A stretch of 64,000 nucleotides of DNA. Origin: Rallus limicola. Its lineage: Eukaryota > Chordata > Aves > Gruiformes > Rallidae. Numbering within the stretch: the stretch's first letter is position 1; each line of letters begins with the position of its first letter. A program made the translations under genes and the position numbers. Positions 22,196 to 36,654 of the stretch are shown here, one piece after another. The notes under the pieces were generated by a model. The model searched no databases, was not told the origin of the DNA, and saw only the letters and a list, made by a program, of their open reading frames with translations. The stretch is from NCBI GenBank assembly GCA_022605955.1, contig JAKCOZ010000007.1, positions 34,698,991 to 34,762,990 on the forward strand, in the 5' to 3' direction.

Positions 22196-22307
22196 ATGTG
22201 CTAGTCGATCAAATCTGGCAAAAAGTTCATTCAGCATTCGAACCAGTTCCTGGGCTGACAGAGTTGTGGAGAGGTTGGTGAATCCTTTAACATCTGCAAA
22301 AAGAATG
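22196..22307 (-). CDS. ADCY8: ADCY8 exon (probable exon 4): first metal-binding aspartate of C1a
   Basis: This 112-bp exon supplies the last base of a serine codon and then 37 residues. It begins [17 protein letters not shown] and ends [10 protein letters not shown]. The aspartate in FADVKGFT is the first of the two metal-binding aspartates of the class III cyclase C1 domain (family knowledge). The acceptor is GGGTTTTTAG and the donor GTGAGT. The exon ends in phase 0, and the next exon begins EHHCLRIKI, giving the family's continuous RLAHEHHCLR sequence. Exon lengths of 112 and 128 bp at this place are, as I recall, typical of the vertebrate membrane cyclase family. Confidence 0.94.
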
Positions 22308-25050
22308 CTAAAAACCCAAGAAATATAAATATTGCAGAGTATTTCCTTTGAGAAATTAATGTGCTAAAATGCCTTCTATTAATTTACAAGTGAAACATTT
22401 TAAAGTCATGCTATCTTTGTTCTAGAGTTTTTGAAATTCTGGAGTAATGAATACAAATATTGAAGGGACTAAAGAAATACCCAAGAAGAAGAAATGTTTT
22501 TAAAAAAAAAAAGTGTTTAAAAAAAAAACAAAACAGTTTTTGAATTTCAGATAATTTAGGAAGATGTAATTAAGAGTTAATAATCATAGTTGTCCCCATT
22601 TATCAGTGAGAAGACTGAGGCACAGTGCACCCATAATATAGAGGGCTATATAAGCAGGCAGACTTGGTGCCATGAAGTCTATTAGTATCTGACAGTGTTC
22701 TTTGAGGGTGTGTTTATTGATAGATGTTTTTTTTACAATGGGTTTGATTTAATTAATTTCAATTTTTAGTGTCATTTTCAGGTTTAACTTATCTACTGGT
22801 CATACAAGACTCAAATCCTAAGACAACAGACAGATTCATGAGAGTCTTGATATACTACAAGCTCAGGACAGCTTTACGGCATCTAACTTTAGGGACTTCA
22901 CAGATGCACCTGAGTTAGAAGTATGACATCCCTCTGTTTAAGATATGAAACTTTATGTGTCTTATTCCTTCTTCTTTCCATTGACTTAACAGGGAGTTGT
23001 GCAATGTGATTATACTTTGAATTTAGATGCATTAAATTCAGTGCCTAAAATTATGGTAGGATCTTAGTCAATAAACTATTTGCAAACAGAACTCTGATCT
23101 ACATTGCAGCAGCCAGTGAATTTTCTAGGTGCACAACTTTGGCTGTTCATTATGCTCACAATGAGCACATGTGAATAAAAAGAAACACATGTGCACACAA
23201 AGAAACACATGTGCGCACACACACACACACTCTAATAAAGTCTGTGGTGTGCAAGCAGACCCAGACCAAAGCATGTAACAGCTCAGTAGTCTGCAGACTT
23301 CAGATGAAGAAAGAAAAGTATTACCTGCTTTAAAAAGTAGTAACATTCAAAAAAATGTGTGTCATGCTGGCACAGACTGTAAATAACCCAAATGAACGTC
23401 ATTAGCACTTTAAATTCAAGTAATGACTGGTGTTACAGTCTGAATAGCTGATTTTTCATTTGTGGGGAATGAGATCACAATTTGACAGTGTCAGAGTACT
23501 AATGTAAGCAATATTAAATATAGTAATGATGAGGTGGGCAATAAAATGTGAGTAAAGATAATTCAACTCATCTTTAAATGTACAGGCTGGTAAGATTTTC
23601 ATATGTATGGACTGCTAAGGGTATGGATGAGGATTAAGTAAGAGGCTCACAAACTGGGTAAAATTTTTACCAGTAAGGGGGAAAAAAAAAAAAAGAGAGA
23701 GAAAGGTAAAGTACCAAACTACCTGAAGAGGAATGTATATTAATAATTCTTTACTTTGATAAAAATAAAATTTTCAAACAACTACTTTCTACAGTTTTCA
23801 TTATAAAAACCACAAAAACACCCTACTGGACACTAATTTCTGAGGCTCATATTCCATCTTTTAAGCAGTGTTCAGTAGTCAACATTTAGGAAAAAAATAG
23901 GGTGAGACCCTGTTTTGAAATTTAGTCCCTGAAATCTGGACTCTAAAGCACACAGAATTTTCATTCTAATTCCCTTTCAAGCATAATATATATTTCAACA
24001 TTTCACCCTAACTACAATTCTTTCCATTCAAAGAGAAGGACCATCTTCTCCCTATTTCGGTATGCAACACTTAACCTGGGAATGAAGAAGGGTAATGGAA
24101 GATATTTAAATGTAGTGCAATACAAACCTTTTGTAAAGGTCCCTGATACTTTCCACGAGATTTAATAAAAAAATATGTCTGAGCTACTGCAAGGCCACAG
24201 AAGAAGATAATCAATTTACTCTTCTGCAGAAGTTCAAATTATGTTTATTGAATTTATCCAGATGAAGTTATATTTGGGTTTCATCAAAAGGCAAAGTACA
24301 TGCTTTCCTAGCAAACTGTGTCCCATCATATTCAAAGATGCTTATTTTTCACTTCCTTCAGTGATAGACACTCAATCATTTGCCCTTGTAGTTTGGGACA
24401 AACTTATGGAAAATGTTTTTGGCTTAGGTAAATATTCTGATGGTCAGTAACCACAGTAATGTCAGAAATTATGCGACATTGTGGAGCAGAATCTGATCAT
24501 TCTGGTGTAAATGTGCAATTAGGACTTATTACTTTGAGTAGCAGCTCCATAGCTATCACCTTCCTGGTAACTAATTTCAGGAGATTCAAGATTTAGAGAG
24601 GAAAATAAAAAAGGGAAATGGAATCAGGAAAGTTTTAATAACGATTATTGAAAGAAAATGGCTACTAAAGAGAGGAGCTACATGACATGTTTACATCTTT
24701 GAGAGCAACTTACTAGTCTTCATCTCATTTCTTAGTGTGTGGGCTGGAGCAGAATGTTGTGGCAGAATTTGTGTACACATGCAGGCAGGGCTCCCCTTTC
24801 TGTGAAACCCTGACCATTTAAAGTGAAAAAATACACAAATGGTTCAGCTCCCAAATGGATTTTGCCATTGCAAAGGCATCCAGCCACCCTGATAAGTAAC
24901 ACCAAAGTGCTTATATGCTCAGGGGTTGAACAAGGGTACAGTAATTTTTTAATTTATGAAAGAATAAAGCAATGGAAGGGAAACTTACAAGCAAAAGACA
25001 TACAGAAGCATCTGAGACTTTAAACATTAAAGAGAACCTCCTCCACCCAC
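22308..25050 (-). other. ADCY8 intron, 2.7 kb
   Basis: Short intron between the second-to-last and third-to-last exons of the window. It holds a CA-rich stretch with a near-duplicate 20-mer (23177-23230) and poly-A runs, otherwise unique sequence. No gene or identifiable transposon is visible. Confidence 0.75.
23177..23230. repeat. CA-rich repeat
   Basis: Two near copies of aaagaaacacatgtgcacac are followed by a pure CA run. Low-complexity sequence. Confidence 0.9.
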
Positions 25051-25181
25051 CTGACATTCTCATAACGGTGAATGTAGATCTTATGAAACTGGTGCTGCAA
25101 ATGTTCATCTTCTACGTTGGTCATATCATTTATCATTTCCAGGACTACAAAACGTGGTAACACGGAGAGCACCAGCCGTTC
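25051..25181 (-). CDS. ADCY8: ADCY8 exon (probable exon 3): start of C1a catalytic domain
   Basis: The exon encodes [20 protein letters not shown], then a segment ending IYIHRYENV plus the first two bases of a serine codon. This is the conserved entry to the C1a cyclase domain: the 'LPRFV' motif, and the variable loop before the first metal-binding strand. The acceptor is TTTGCTTTAG and the donor GTGGGT. The exon starts in phase 0 and ends after two bases of a codon, which the next exon completes with C. The linker from the previous exon continues into it without a gap (ENQRQ then ERLVL). I see no frameshift or stop, so the host gene looks intact here. Confidence 0.93.
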
Positions 25182-25576
25182 CTAAAGCAAAGAGGAAACC
25201 AAAGGGTTAGTATTACTCTGAGTTAGTACTTCACAGTAAACTAATTGAGCTCTGCACTATTTAAAGAAGCTGAATAACGGACAATTTAAGACGTGACCTT
25301 CCCTTCAGACCAATTGTGACAATTCACATTACTAACCTGCATCCAGAAGATGTTTTGTTCTCTCTCCTTCCCTTCTGAAAAATTCTCTCTCATGTTCTAA
25401 GCTTACTTGTTTATTTAAAGCTCTGTATTACTTAATATCTCTGTTTAATCTTACATCACTAAAAACATATCAAGCATTGCATTTCAGGTAGTGGTAGCCA
25501 GTAGTCCTCAGCAACAAGTAGGATAAGATAATTATTCTTATTTATTTACCAGAACTTACAGACTGGGTGTTTAGCA

Positions 25577-26470
25577 TTCACAAAATCATAGACCCATTTA
25601 CATTGGAAAAGACTGTTAAGATTATCCCCAAGCACCACACCTACATGTCTTTTAAATATCTCCATGTATGGTCACTCAACCATATCCCTGGGCACCCTGC
25701 CTCAATGGTTGACAAACATTTTGGTAAAGAAATTTTTCTAATATCCAATCTAATCCTCCTCTGGCACAATTTGGGGCCATTTCCTCTTGTCCTATCACTT
25801 GTTACTTGGGAGAAAAGAGCAACACCCACCTAACCACAACCTCCTTTCAAGTATCATAGAGAGTGCTAAGGTCTCCCCTCAGCCTCCTTTTCTCATAAGA
25901 CTTGTGCTCTAGACCCTTCACCAGTTTCATTAACCTTCTCTAGAAACGCTCCAGCACCTTAATGTCCTAGTAAAGGGTCCAAAACCAAATGCAGAAATTG
26001 AAGTGCAGCCACACTAGTGACAAGCACAGGGGGACAATCACTTCCCTATTTCTGCTGGCCACACTATTCCTGATACAAGCCAGGATACTGCTGGCCTTCT
26101 TGGCCAACTGGGCACACTGCTGGCATATCTTCACCCAGCTGTTGATCAACTGCCCTAGTTCCTTTTCCACCTCAAAGTGTTCTAGGCGGTCTTGCCCAAG
26201 CCTGTAGTGTTGCATGGAGTTGTTGTGACCCAAATGAAGGACCAAGCACCGAGCCTTGTTGAAGCTCCTACAGTTGGTATGCACCCACCAATCCAGCCTG
26301 TCCGTATCCCTCTGTAGAGCCTTCCTACCCTCAAGTAGATCAACACTCCCACTCAACTGTGTAGTCTACAAGCTGACTGAGGGTGCACTGCAGTCACATC
26401 ACTGATAAAGATATTAAAGAGAACTAGCCCAAATACTCAGTTCTGGGAAACATCAACTGTGACCAGATAC
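25577..26470 (-). mobile_element. CR1 fragment with reverse transcriptase C-terminal remnant
   Basis: A minus-strand CR1 of about 0.9 kb. Its reverse complement encodes a worn reverse transcriptase tail (ASRNREVIVPL, LHLGHNN), and the 3' non-coding end lies at low coordinates (aaaatcatagaccca). Stops break the frame. Confidence 0.85.
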
Positions 26471-27101
26471 ATACAGTTCATAAACTGTACAATTAATAAT
26501 AAATTAATAAATCTGGAGAATAAATAAAGCAAAAAATATGCAGAGTAAACTGACTTCATTTAGCAAAAAAGGATAGCATTTAGACAAAGTTTAGTTGTAT
26601 CATTAGAGATTAAAAACAGAGATAATATGAACATGTTCATAATATGAATATGTTTTATGGGAAAGATTTAGCAATAGACTAGTTTGTATGCTAATTGTGC
26701 TACAACAGTTAACAGAAACTAAATTTTAAAGTTACTTGGGAATCCCAGGATCTTCTCAGCGATTTGTGGCTTTGAAGTATTTATATAATTTTGACAAATG
26801 GGACCGAGTTTCAGAATTCCTTGAAAACTCTGTATGTAATCTCAGAAATAAGCAGTTATAGGTGTCAGTGAAGCAGGTTTCCAGAATAATTCTTTGAGGT
26901 TATGGCACACTTTAACTCATTTTTTAAGAACCCCCAAGGACACATTTTGGGCTGAGCTGTTCTGCTGACTCAGAGATGACCAGTCTTTTTCCCAAAGGCT
27001 TTGTATAACATCCCTGTTGTACAAGGCCCATAATGGATTCACATCTGTTCACATCATACAGCATGATCTGTACAACAGCAGCCACCAAAACAGTTAAAGG
27101 A

Positions 27102-27118
27102 ATATATATATATATATC
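27102..27118. repeat. Short TA run
   Basis: About eight pure AT units. Confidence 0.9.
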
Positions 27119-30100
27119 CTTCTCCCATGCCCAAAGGCATGTGGTAGTGGGGAGAATGGGTTGTTCTGCAGATAACATGTTCCTGGTCACCTTTTAGCAA
27201 TGAGGTAGGGTTTCATTCATTCATTGTATGGACACTCATGACAGGTGTTTGCTGGTGGACCCCATTGCAAGGGTCCTCAGGACAGTTAGGTCATCTTCAG
27301 TTAGGTCAGCAGAGACTCATCACATGACTCTTCTGCTCAGTTCTTATAACCTGGCTGGCCTGTGATTGTGTGTAGCAACCCCAGTCCTACGTAAATAATC
27401 ACCATTGGTAAATTTTAACCACATATTAAACATTTATTATATCTCTAAACAGCCTATAAAAGAGTAGTTTTATAGACCATTTCTACAAGGAGAGTTTCTG
27501 TTGGGTATTGACAAACACAATTTATTAACTTCAGCAGCAGCAATAACCTAGAAAAGGTGGATGGGACACTCTAACTGGGATATACTTAAATGTATAACAG
27601 GACTAACCAAAGCAGGGGTTGCATCTGGGAATTTCTAGAACTCTCCAAAATTCCCAGCTCCTGTAAGTGTCTCTCAATGTTTAATTATGGAGGTTCAGTC
27701 TACTGCTTTCAGGCTGCTATCGAGTTAGTCTATTGCATCCCATCCATCTGCTGCCTCATCCGTACAGACAACTAGCCAAGAAGCTACTAGATCACACAGA
27801 GAACTGGCAACATAAGTCTATTGTGTGAACACACACACCCCCACTGGTGCTCAATCACAACTATGAAAATCAATTATTCAGTTATACTTGTAATTTGAGT
27901 CCCTTAGCTCTTTCCACACACATAAATGTGTTACACAGTTCTGAGAAGGGCTGACTCGATTGCTCATGTATAATAGGTCCAGTCATGTGAAGTCAGCTTA
28001 GGCACATCTTATGGTACCAGAGAAAGATGTGTGAATTTCCTGAGCTGGCATTTGCAGAGTGTGCATCCAGGACTGAGGGCTAGCACGTCTCTTGACTGAT
28101 GGATTTAGACAAAGAAAAAAATGCAAATAAATTTAAATAAAGCCATTTAAACTTGATCTCTCTACTAGGAAGGCTGGAGAACAGGTTTCTAGTGCTCTTA
28201 CCCTGTGTCTTAGAAGCACTCAGGAAGAGTAATCATTTTGTGTCAAGACATATAATTGTATACATGGACATATCTTAGTAATGTATATCATTAATGTATA
28301 ATAGTAGAATATGAGTGTATATTAGTTTATTATTTGTGTGGCTATACAGTACATCTGTATATATTAGTGTACCTATACATTTAGGTTTTGTGCACAAGTA
28401 TATATGTATATACATATATAAAAAATTGCTGTTTTCCAACCCCTGACATAATGTAACTACTAAAAAAAGTCTACTTAGGGTCAGGCAGGCCTTCAAAAGA
28501 TTATTGAATTATTTCATGAAAGCTTAGATCAGCCTTTGAGAGATTTCACAATGTCCATGTTTCTGTAGAACATCAGTTTGACAGCTCTGGCAGATTTTGC
28601 AAATATTCCACCCAAGTCTGCTTTCTGCAAATTAAGCTTTCTTTTTATCCTCCCAAACAGAGTATGGATAATAATTGACCGCCTTCTTTCCTACAACAAT
28701 CTTTCTGTACTGAAATACTGCTATTGTGTCCTCTTCGACTCAGTCTTTCTTTTCTAGATTAACCAGATTTGTCCAGTATTGGAATATATCACTCCAAATC
28801 CCTCTGAGGCAAAGATAGCAGATTTTCCCTGAATTGGCTCCAACTATCTTCTGCTTTACAGGATTGCAAAGAGTGAAATTATAATGAACTAAAGAAGAGA
28901 ATGTCAGTACTGTAAGCTACTTAACATCAAATTTCAGATAACATTTTGAGGAATAGAGTAGGTCTAGGGAAAGTCAGATGTGAACTTGCATATCAGGCAT
29001 ATATGGAGGCTGTAAAAAGGTGGAAGATTTCAGTGAAGAAAGTTCTCCCAGGCAATACCCATGGAGGAAATACAGTGCAGTGTGAATCTCCTCTATTTTT
29101 TTAAAGCAGATGAGCGATATAACTGTGGAGAAATAAGTTATAAAGTGCCAAGCCATATGGAGTACAGAGGTGGTTTCCAGACCAATTATTCTCTTTTATA
29201 CTTGAAAAAGACAGCTATTTCAATAAGTTCTTTCTCCATCTCACTTCACCCCACCCATCACATGTTATGAAAGATCCTTTGCAATTTTGGGAACTGAGAT
29301 CAGTGTGGAACCCAGACATGAAGAAGGTGCAAAAAGATATGAAGAAAATAGCTTCAGAGAAGAAGATGCTTAAAGCTTTAAAATATCTACTAAAAGTATG
29401 AATATGGAGAAATTAATTCAAAATAATGTCATATAAATATTTGCTGAGAAAAAGTGTGAGTTTTAAGATATTCAGAAATTCTAATAGATTGCTATTTAGG
29501 GCTAAGGCTTACTCAAACTTTTGAACTGCAAGGAAGCAAAAGCTCCATCACCACTATTGTCAAGAAATTCTTAACTGAGAAAAAATCACAACTGGGATAT
29601 CAGCTCAGTTGCAGAGGAGTCCTAGTGCAAGACAGAGCCCATCTTGTAAAATCTAATTATTAGTATGAAGCTAAGTTATCACAAACATCATTAACAGAAC
29701 TGTTCTGTTTCTAACCATTTCTAGGCAGGCTTTATTCAAATCTTAATATTGGGGTTTGTTTTGCTTTTTGTTTTCTTTTGTTGTTTTTTTTTGTCAGCTA
29801 AACCAGCCTGGTCTTGCTTTATGCCTTCTTATAATCAGCCAGGTGAAAAATTCTTCTTTGCCATCACTTATTGGCAGTGGCCATTTTCTTTAATTCCTAT
29901 TGCCTTAACTTGAGCTGAAGACCCTAACTTATAAAGCATTTTAATTTTATATGCATATTTCCTTACATTAGAAGCAGTGTTATGTTTGTGCCTCACCTCT
30001 CAGGCCTCAGAAAAGTCTTGGTCTCGGCCAGGAGAAATATAAGGCTAAAAAGCTATTTTAGGTTGTTTTCGAAGAATATGGTTAATTGTTGTAACAACTG

Positions 30101-32440
30101 CAAGGAGAACACCATCCCTATTGAGTACCACATATTAAGTACAAGTGAAAATACATTCCACAGGCAGTACAATACTTCTTGATATTGAAATCCTAAATAT
30201 ATCAAAAGGGAATGGTTTTGATTCTGAGCTTTCAGTTTCTCTTTCATCCTAATCATGTCTTGGCATTTGGCTTGGCACTGCTTAGCTTTCTTTCTGACTG
30301 CAGTTCCTTACCCCCATGGTTATTTTAGCATGTTCCAGTGATACAATATTTAAGGATGAAGCCTGGGCCTCTTTATATAGGTAGCAATGTCTGTAGCACC
30401 CAGGACTCCTGGCATCAGTTCTGTGCTATCAGTTTTCTTGTAGAAGATTTAACATGTTATATATACTTCCTGTTTTCTGCCAGAGAAACTGATGTTGAGG
30501 TGATCGTGAGGCAACTTGGCATTAGGAGGACAAAACATAAACTAATATTATCCAGGCTGTGGGGTATATCCCTTCTTCGGGGGCAAAAGCTGGTCAAAGG
30601 GAATGAGACAGAGCAAAGAGGGATGATAGGTAGAATGAGAAAGGCAAAACAATCATGAAAATGCTGGTTCTGATGCCAGCAGGATTAGAAGCATCTGAAA
30701 AAATTAAGGAACCCCACCCCAGCATTAGTAGGAGGCAATATTGTTTCTAACTTACAACTTTTACAGTGAAGATCATGAAGAATTCCCACTATGAGAAGTC
30801 TTAGTCAATGGTTAGTAAACAATTCTCAGCTACCATGAAAACACATTGTGGATAAATACCTTCATTCGTCTAGATGGCAGCCCCAGCTGAGGTGAACAGT
30901 ACATTTACTTAAGATGGAAAAACACATGCTGCTAATAGCTTCAGCTGGAGGGGAGGTAACGCTGCACTAAGATGGCAGTGAACTCCTGGGGTCCTGTCTG
31001 TAGAGCATGCTAACATGGAAGAGAGAACTGAAACTCGACTAATCTTCAATCCAGCTGCCCTACAAACCTTTACTAAATCAAGGGATGCCTTTGGGAGGGA
31101 GAGGAAAAAAATTATCTAGGCAGTGGTAGCTGATACAGAGCAGGCAGTGAGCTGTCATGCAGTGAGCTCATCCTTTATTCTGGTAAAAAGGTCAGCTGAG
31201 ACCTTCTGTTTCCCTGTACAGGTTGTATTAATTTTAGCACATCTGCATTGTCTTGATTTTTTTCAATCCTTCCCACCTGGGAATTATACTATCCTCCACT
31301 CTTCCTCTGATGTGTAAACACTGGGTGTGGTGCTTATAAGAGCAAGAAGAATACCAGCCCCTCTGGAGGTCCTTTACACTCCTGCAAACCTGGTATTTTA
31401 CAGGAATGCCTAGCCCTTAGGTAGCTCCATTCTCAAGCAAAGGCCCCATGTCATGTTAAGATGACATGATGGGAACAGCTGCTGATTGATATGCCAGGAA
31501 CTAGAATTATTTTTGATATTTTGTGTCCTTCAGCCTCCTATAACAGAAGGCACTTCGGCTATATATTCTCTTATTCCGTCACTATTAAGATACATTGCTC
31601 AATATGACCATATAATAAATCCATCCTTTGAATAAATCAGATCAGTCTTTCAGGGAGACTCATGATTAAAGTGTTTGATGAGTTCCTGTGAAGATAGTTT
31701 CACAACAGCACATAGTCTTTTCACTGTAAAAAAAAAAAAAAAAATTTCCTACCTTCTCCTTGTAGGGAGACAAGTAGGAATACAAATTCAAAAAGAAAAG
31801 GAGATAAAAGAAAGCAAGCAAACATAAATCCTGGTTAATATTGATATTGAACAGCTTATGAAATACGTCATAAGAAAACATTAAAACCGGCCTTTTCTTC
31901 ACAGGCATGTAGCTAAAAGGGAGAATATGCTTTCACTTAAGAAGGTACCAAGCAGTAGCTCTAGAACATTTGTTTAAAATAAAACATAGTTGACTTGGCA
32001 CATGTTCACTAAGCCAAGTAAAATGTACCCAGCACATTTGATATCTTAACCTTCATGCTACTCATTAAGGTAAGTTAAGCATTCTTGGCTGCACATAAGA
32101 TCTGGCAATGACCCATAAAATAGAGGTTAATTACTGTGCCTCTGCTGCAATCTTCCTCTATTAATACTGTAGCATGCGAAGAGCTTTTGTCAGGATCACA
32201 ACCGAAAGTGCATATACAACTCATGCCACTGTTCTCTATTATGTATGTCATGCTATGGAGGAACACTGCAAGAAAAATAATGTGTAAATGTGTGTGAGAG
32301 TGTCTATATATATTTGTATGAGGCACTTCAGCCACTGGTCAATTCCCTGTTACTGAAACATTCAAAGGACAGAAAATTCTTCCCTCTAGAGGCATGAGCT
32401 GACCTTTGCTGTTCCAAGCGGTTCTCATACTATGCCAGAC

Positions 32441-32510
32441 TGACAGATTCACAGATTCACAGAACTGTAAGCATTGGAAGGGACCTCCAGAGATCATCAA
32501 ATCCAACACC
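32441..32510 (-). mobile_element. Short CR1 3'-end fragment
   Basis: Begins with the CR1 tail in reverse (agattcacagattcacagaa), then ggaagggacctccagagatc. Very short; only the last 70 bp or so of a CR1 are seen. Confidence 0.8.
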
Positions 32511-35500
32511 AACAGGTGGACAGTGTGTTGGGGATGCTGAACTGGGCCCCTTACAGAAATTAGGCACTGAGATGAACTCTGTGTAGCTCATGTCAGTCCA
32601 TTCTTTTCCTACAGCTGATGCTACTGTTCTATGGAACGGGAGGTGTCCCTTTCGATGGGCCTTTCACATTACTTTTCTCCAATCCAGCAGTTAAAAAGGA
32701 TTTTTATTATCCAAAGATAACTGTTAGGTCACTGTTCCCTTCACATAAAGATTCTTGCTAAATTACTCTTCCTTCAACCGGCTAAATACTATTATTCACA
32801 TTTCACAGGCCAAGGTACTGTAGCACAGAAGAACAGTGCAAATGTGTGGAGGTCATTTGCAAAGGAGCAGCACAGATCACAGAGAAGAAAACTGGAAAGT
32901 TTTTATAGTCTTCTGTACCTTACTATTCATTGCATTATTAAAGAGTCTGCATATTTCTAGTCCTTCTCTCCTAGAAGGAATATTCAGAGAGAGAGGGAAA
33001 GACAGGAGGAGAAAATATCTTCTTTTTTTCAGAGAAGAGCCTAATAAGGAAGTGCCATGAACTCTGAGGTGAAGGAAACTACATTATCCAGCTTTGTTGT
33101 ATGCTTGCTAGCTGAGCAATTGGCTAAGTGGAGACAATTCAAAGGTGAGCGGCAGTAGTGGTAAGTGGTTTGAAAAGGAACAGAGATATATTTGTTCACA
33201 AGAAAAGACAGAAGAAAAAAGACAGCAACAAAAAGATGCTCTAAAAGAGATGATGATCTATTCTCCTATTAACCATTCATGACATGAATCAGCTGTAATC
33301 TTTAACATGAAGCAGTCAGAGTTTAGAATAAATAAATGAAAAAAGACCCTTTAATCCAAAGAATCTTCAAGTAAAAGAAAAAGACCAGTGGAAGTCACTA
33401 AATGTAACAAACTGATTGTACAATTCAGGTCTGGATTCAGACACCTGAATTTTGGTGAGTACAGTGTAGGTATGCCTAAGCTTCAAATTGAAGTTCTAGC
33501 AAGTCTAGTGGGGTACTCAACAGATCAGATGTAAACATCTACTTCAATGCCACTAAAGGCCTCTCTGTGTGCCATCATCTGTATTGACTAGATCTCATCT
33601 GACTGCAATGGGAGCTCAGAGGTGTAAAGAGCATGCATGTAAGTGTCTAAATACAGAGCTGATTCCTACCCAATCTCCTTCAGGAAAATTTAGGAACAGT
33701 GAAATAAATACTGCAGTGATAAAACAAATTAACTTCATGAGTCATGCATGTCTGTTTAAACACCTGAGACCATAACATTAATACTTTCCCTAATGCCCAC
33801 TTCTTTTTTTTATGCATCTGCAACAGTCATTCTTTGTTGAACAGCTTCCCTGTGGTCTACATCCACTGATCCCTTGTGTCCCTTGTGCTGTAATCAGGGG
33901 GTATCAACAGTGCTTACAACTTCACAAACATAGCTAGGCACATTTGTGGAAAAGTGGGACGTGTCCCTGATGAGTAAATAACAACCTTTGGAACAATTTT
34001 TGAGACAAGTCAATTAACCAGTGCATGAGGTCTCAGTCTTGTGAATAAAAACTGAACTGGAAGCCTTTCTGACAATGCTGATTAAAGAAAACAAAATACC
34101 AACAAGCACAAAACACCAGCAAACAATTTGGGGCCTGCAGTAAGTTGCGAGGAGGAAGGTCAAACTCCCCAGGGTTTCTCTACAGGTTATGTGAGGGCAT
34201 CAGTCCTAACATCACAGAGTCTGCTACTTGCATACACACACCCAGCGCTTATTTCCCTTAAATGGTACATAGCAAATGACAAAATGCTGCCTATGCTGCC
34301 CTGAGATTTTCCTGTTTCCCAACATTTTTATCGGGTTTGGCCTAGCTGAGGGATGAAAAGACGCCCTTGAATGCCACTTCAATTTAGGGTTTGGTTTTAT
34401 TCCTCTACACATACTTTCAGGTGGGTGAACCTACATATGCTTTGTGTAAGGAAGTCTTTAGGTGGGGGAACAAGTGATTTATTGCTCTTCCCAAGACACT
34501 TTTGTGAAGCTAGTGTGGACATACCCCAGAAATATTTAATTCAGCAGAGACTCTAGAGAAACTGCTACACACTTCCCATCTTAATTTTTAAAAAATCATT
34601 TTGCCAGAATTTCCAGGCTTGGCCTTAATGATATTACGAGCTAATATTATAGAGGCTTTATTGTCTTAAGCACTGAACTTAAGAGAATGAGAGAAGGGCT
34701 GTTCAGAGCAGCGGTTTCCACCTTTCCAAAGCACATGAGCTTCTGTTACTTTTAAGGGAAGCAGATAAAAATGGTATTATTTTCTACTGGAAAAGTGACA
34801 GTGTTCAGAATAGATGTAATTATTGCAGATACCACTCTAGAAAATGGGAATTAACACCTCTGATTATGATGAACAGCTCTAAAGAGAAATACCTTCCTTC
34901 TTACTTACAGCACAATAGAGGTTCTTTCTTGTGCATTATCGAGACAAAGGCAGGTAATTCAAAATATGGAAGGAAGTTCAATTTCTAATGTGTTCAGATT
35001 TGTGGGGTTACAAGGTTGCTGGTTAGCTTTTACTACTTACTGCTGCAATATGCGATATAAGCTATATCAACTTTCTTTTATTTGAATTCTGGCAGTTACC
35101 ATTCCCACTCATCCCATCCTTGGCTGCATGTTCCGTTTAGGCATCTGCTGTTCTCAAAGAGAAACAATGCCAGATCACACAGGAGGTTTTGAAGTCTCCT
35201 TTTGTTTAGCTATTGGCTATGAAACATAACTACAGTCTCATCCAAACTGATAACCCAGTGTTTATGAGAGTCATGGCTTTTTATATTGGTGCCTAATTAG
35301 CTGTTAACTCAGAAGTGTTTATAAGTTTGGGGTAATGCAGGAAAGAAAAAGCTTCTTTCACACACTTCTTGTAGCAAGGGCATTCTATCCAACTGTTTCC
35401 TCAATAATAATTGTCCAGAACACCATGAGACAATATATATATAGCACATGCCGAAGGGAAGGTCTGCAAGATAATGCTGGTTCTTTGCTTTGTTTGGATA

Positions 35501-35905
35501 TTGAATGGTTTGTAGATTCAAGTATCAGGAGCCACATTACAAAATCTTGGCAGGGTTTGACAACTACCAGTCTATTGCCAGGTGCCAAAGGAGGTGCCTT
35601 TCTCATCAGCCAGTTGGCTAAGGAAGAATGTTGCAACCTTAATGCCTGCTTACTGTGTGCTCCCTGAGCACTAGAAGGCTGATTTCAGGGATACCAGTTT
35701 GTATTTTCATGTCTTCCCAGTATCATTCTGGCTTCACAAACACTTAGCTAATCCTGTAGCATGTAGGGAAGTGATAGAACAGCCTTCCCTGTCAATTTTT
35801 CTGGTATGGTACCTGTTACTGCAGTTACATGTATCTTTTAAGTGAAAAAATATATTCCCCCATAAAATACTTAAGATAACATTTGTAAAAAGGTTTTTTT
35901 GAAGT

Positions 35906-35923
35906 ACCATGATTAATCATGGT
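35906..35923. repeat. Perfect 18-bp palindrome at the CR1 5' junction
   Basis: The bases accatgattaatcatggt equal their own reverse complement. They lie at the 5' truncation point of the long CR1. The centre ATGATTAATCAT resembles homeodomain-type sites, which may be chance. Confidence 0.9.
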
Positions 35924-36654
35924 CTTTACACAAATGCACACATCATTATTAAGCAGGAGGAATTGGAAACCATGATGTCACTGGAAAATTATGATCTAGT
36001 TGCAATCACGGAAACATGGTGGGAGGATTCCCACAACTGGAATACCCCTGTAGAAGGGTATTGCCTTTTTAGAAGGGATAGTGTAGGTAGGAAGGGTGGT
36101 GGAATTGCCATCTATGTTAAAAAGTGGATAGACTGTGAGGAGCTCTATCTGAGTAGTGGTCAGGAACAGGTTGAGAGCCTGTGGGTCAGAATTAGGGATG
36201 GGTCTAATACAGAACAGCTGGTGATAGGGGTCTACTATAGACCACCTGATCAAAGAGAGACTAGTGATGAGGCTTTCTTCAGCTGCAGGAGGCATCGCAG
36301 TCACAGGCACTCATCCTGATGGGGGACTTTAACTACCCTGACACCTGCTGGGAAAATCACACGGTGAGCTGCAGGAGAACCAGGAGACTTCTGGAGTCTA
36401 TAGATGACAACTTTCTAGTTCAAGTTTTATACAGACCGACCAGAGGTGATGCATTGCTGGACCTGGTGCTCACCAATGTTGGGGAGATCACTGAAAGTTT
36501 TAAAGTTGGAGACAGCCTGGGCTGCAGCGATCATGCCCTAGTTGAGTTTGTGATCTCAAGGAATGTGGTCCTGGCAAAGAGTGGGATCAGGACCCTGAAC
36601 TTTAGGAGAGCAAACTTTAGGCTGTTTAAGGACTTGTTGGCTGAGATCTCCTGA
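35909..36654 (+). pseudogene. CR1 ORF2 endonuclease remnant in two frames
   Basis: The first piece (to about 36290) has the endonuclease motif ITETWW and a GGGIAIYV strand. The second piece, from 36319, has MGDFNYPDTCW, the LLDLVLTN segment and SDHALVEF. The two are in different frames, so there is an indel between about 36270 and 36319. The first residues of the first piece are probably not CR1. Confidence 0.85.
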
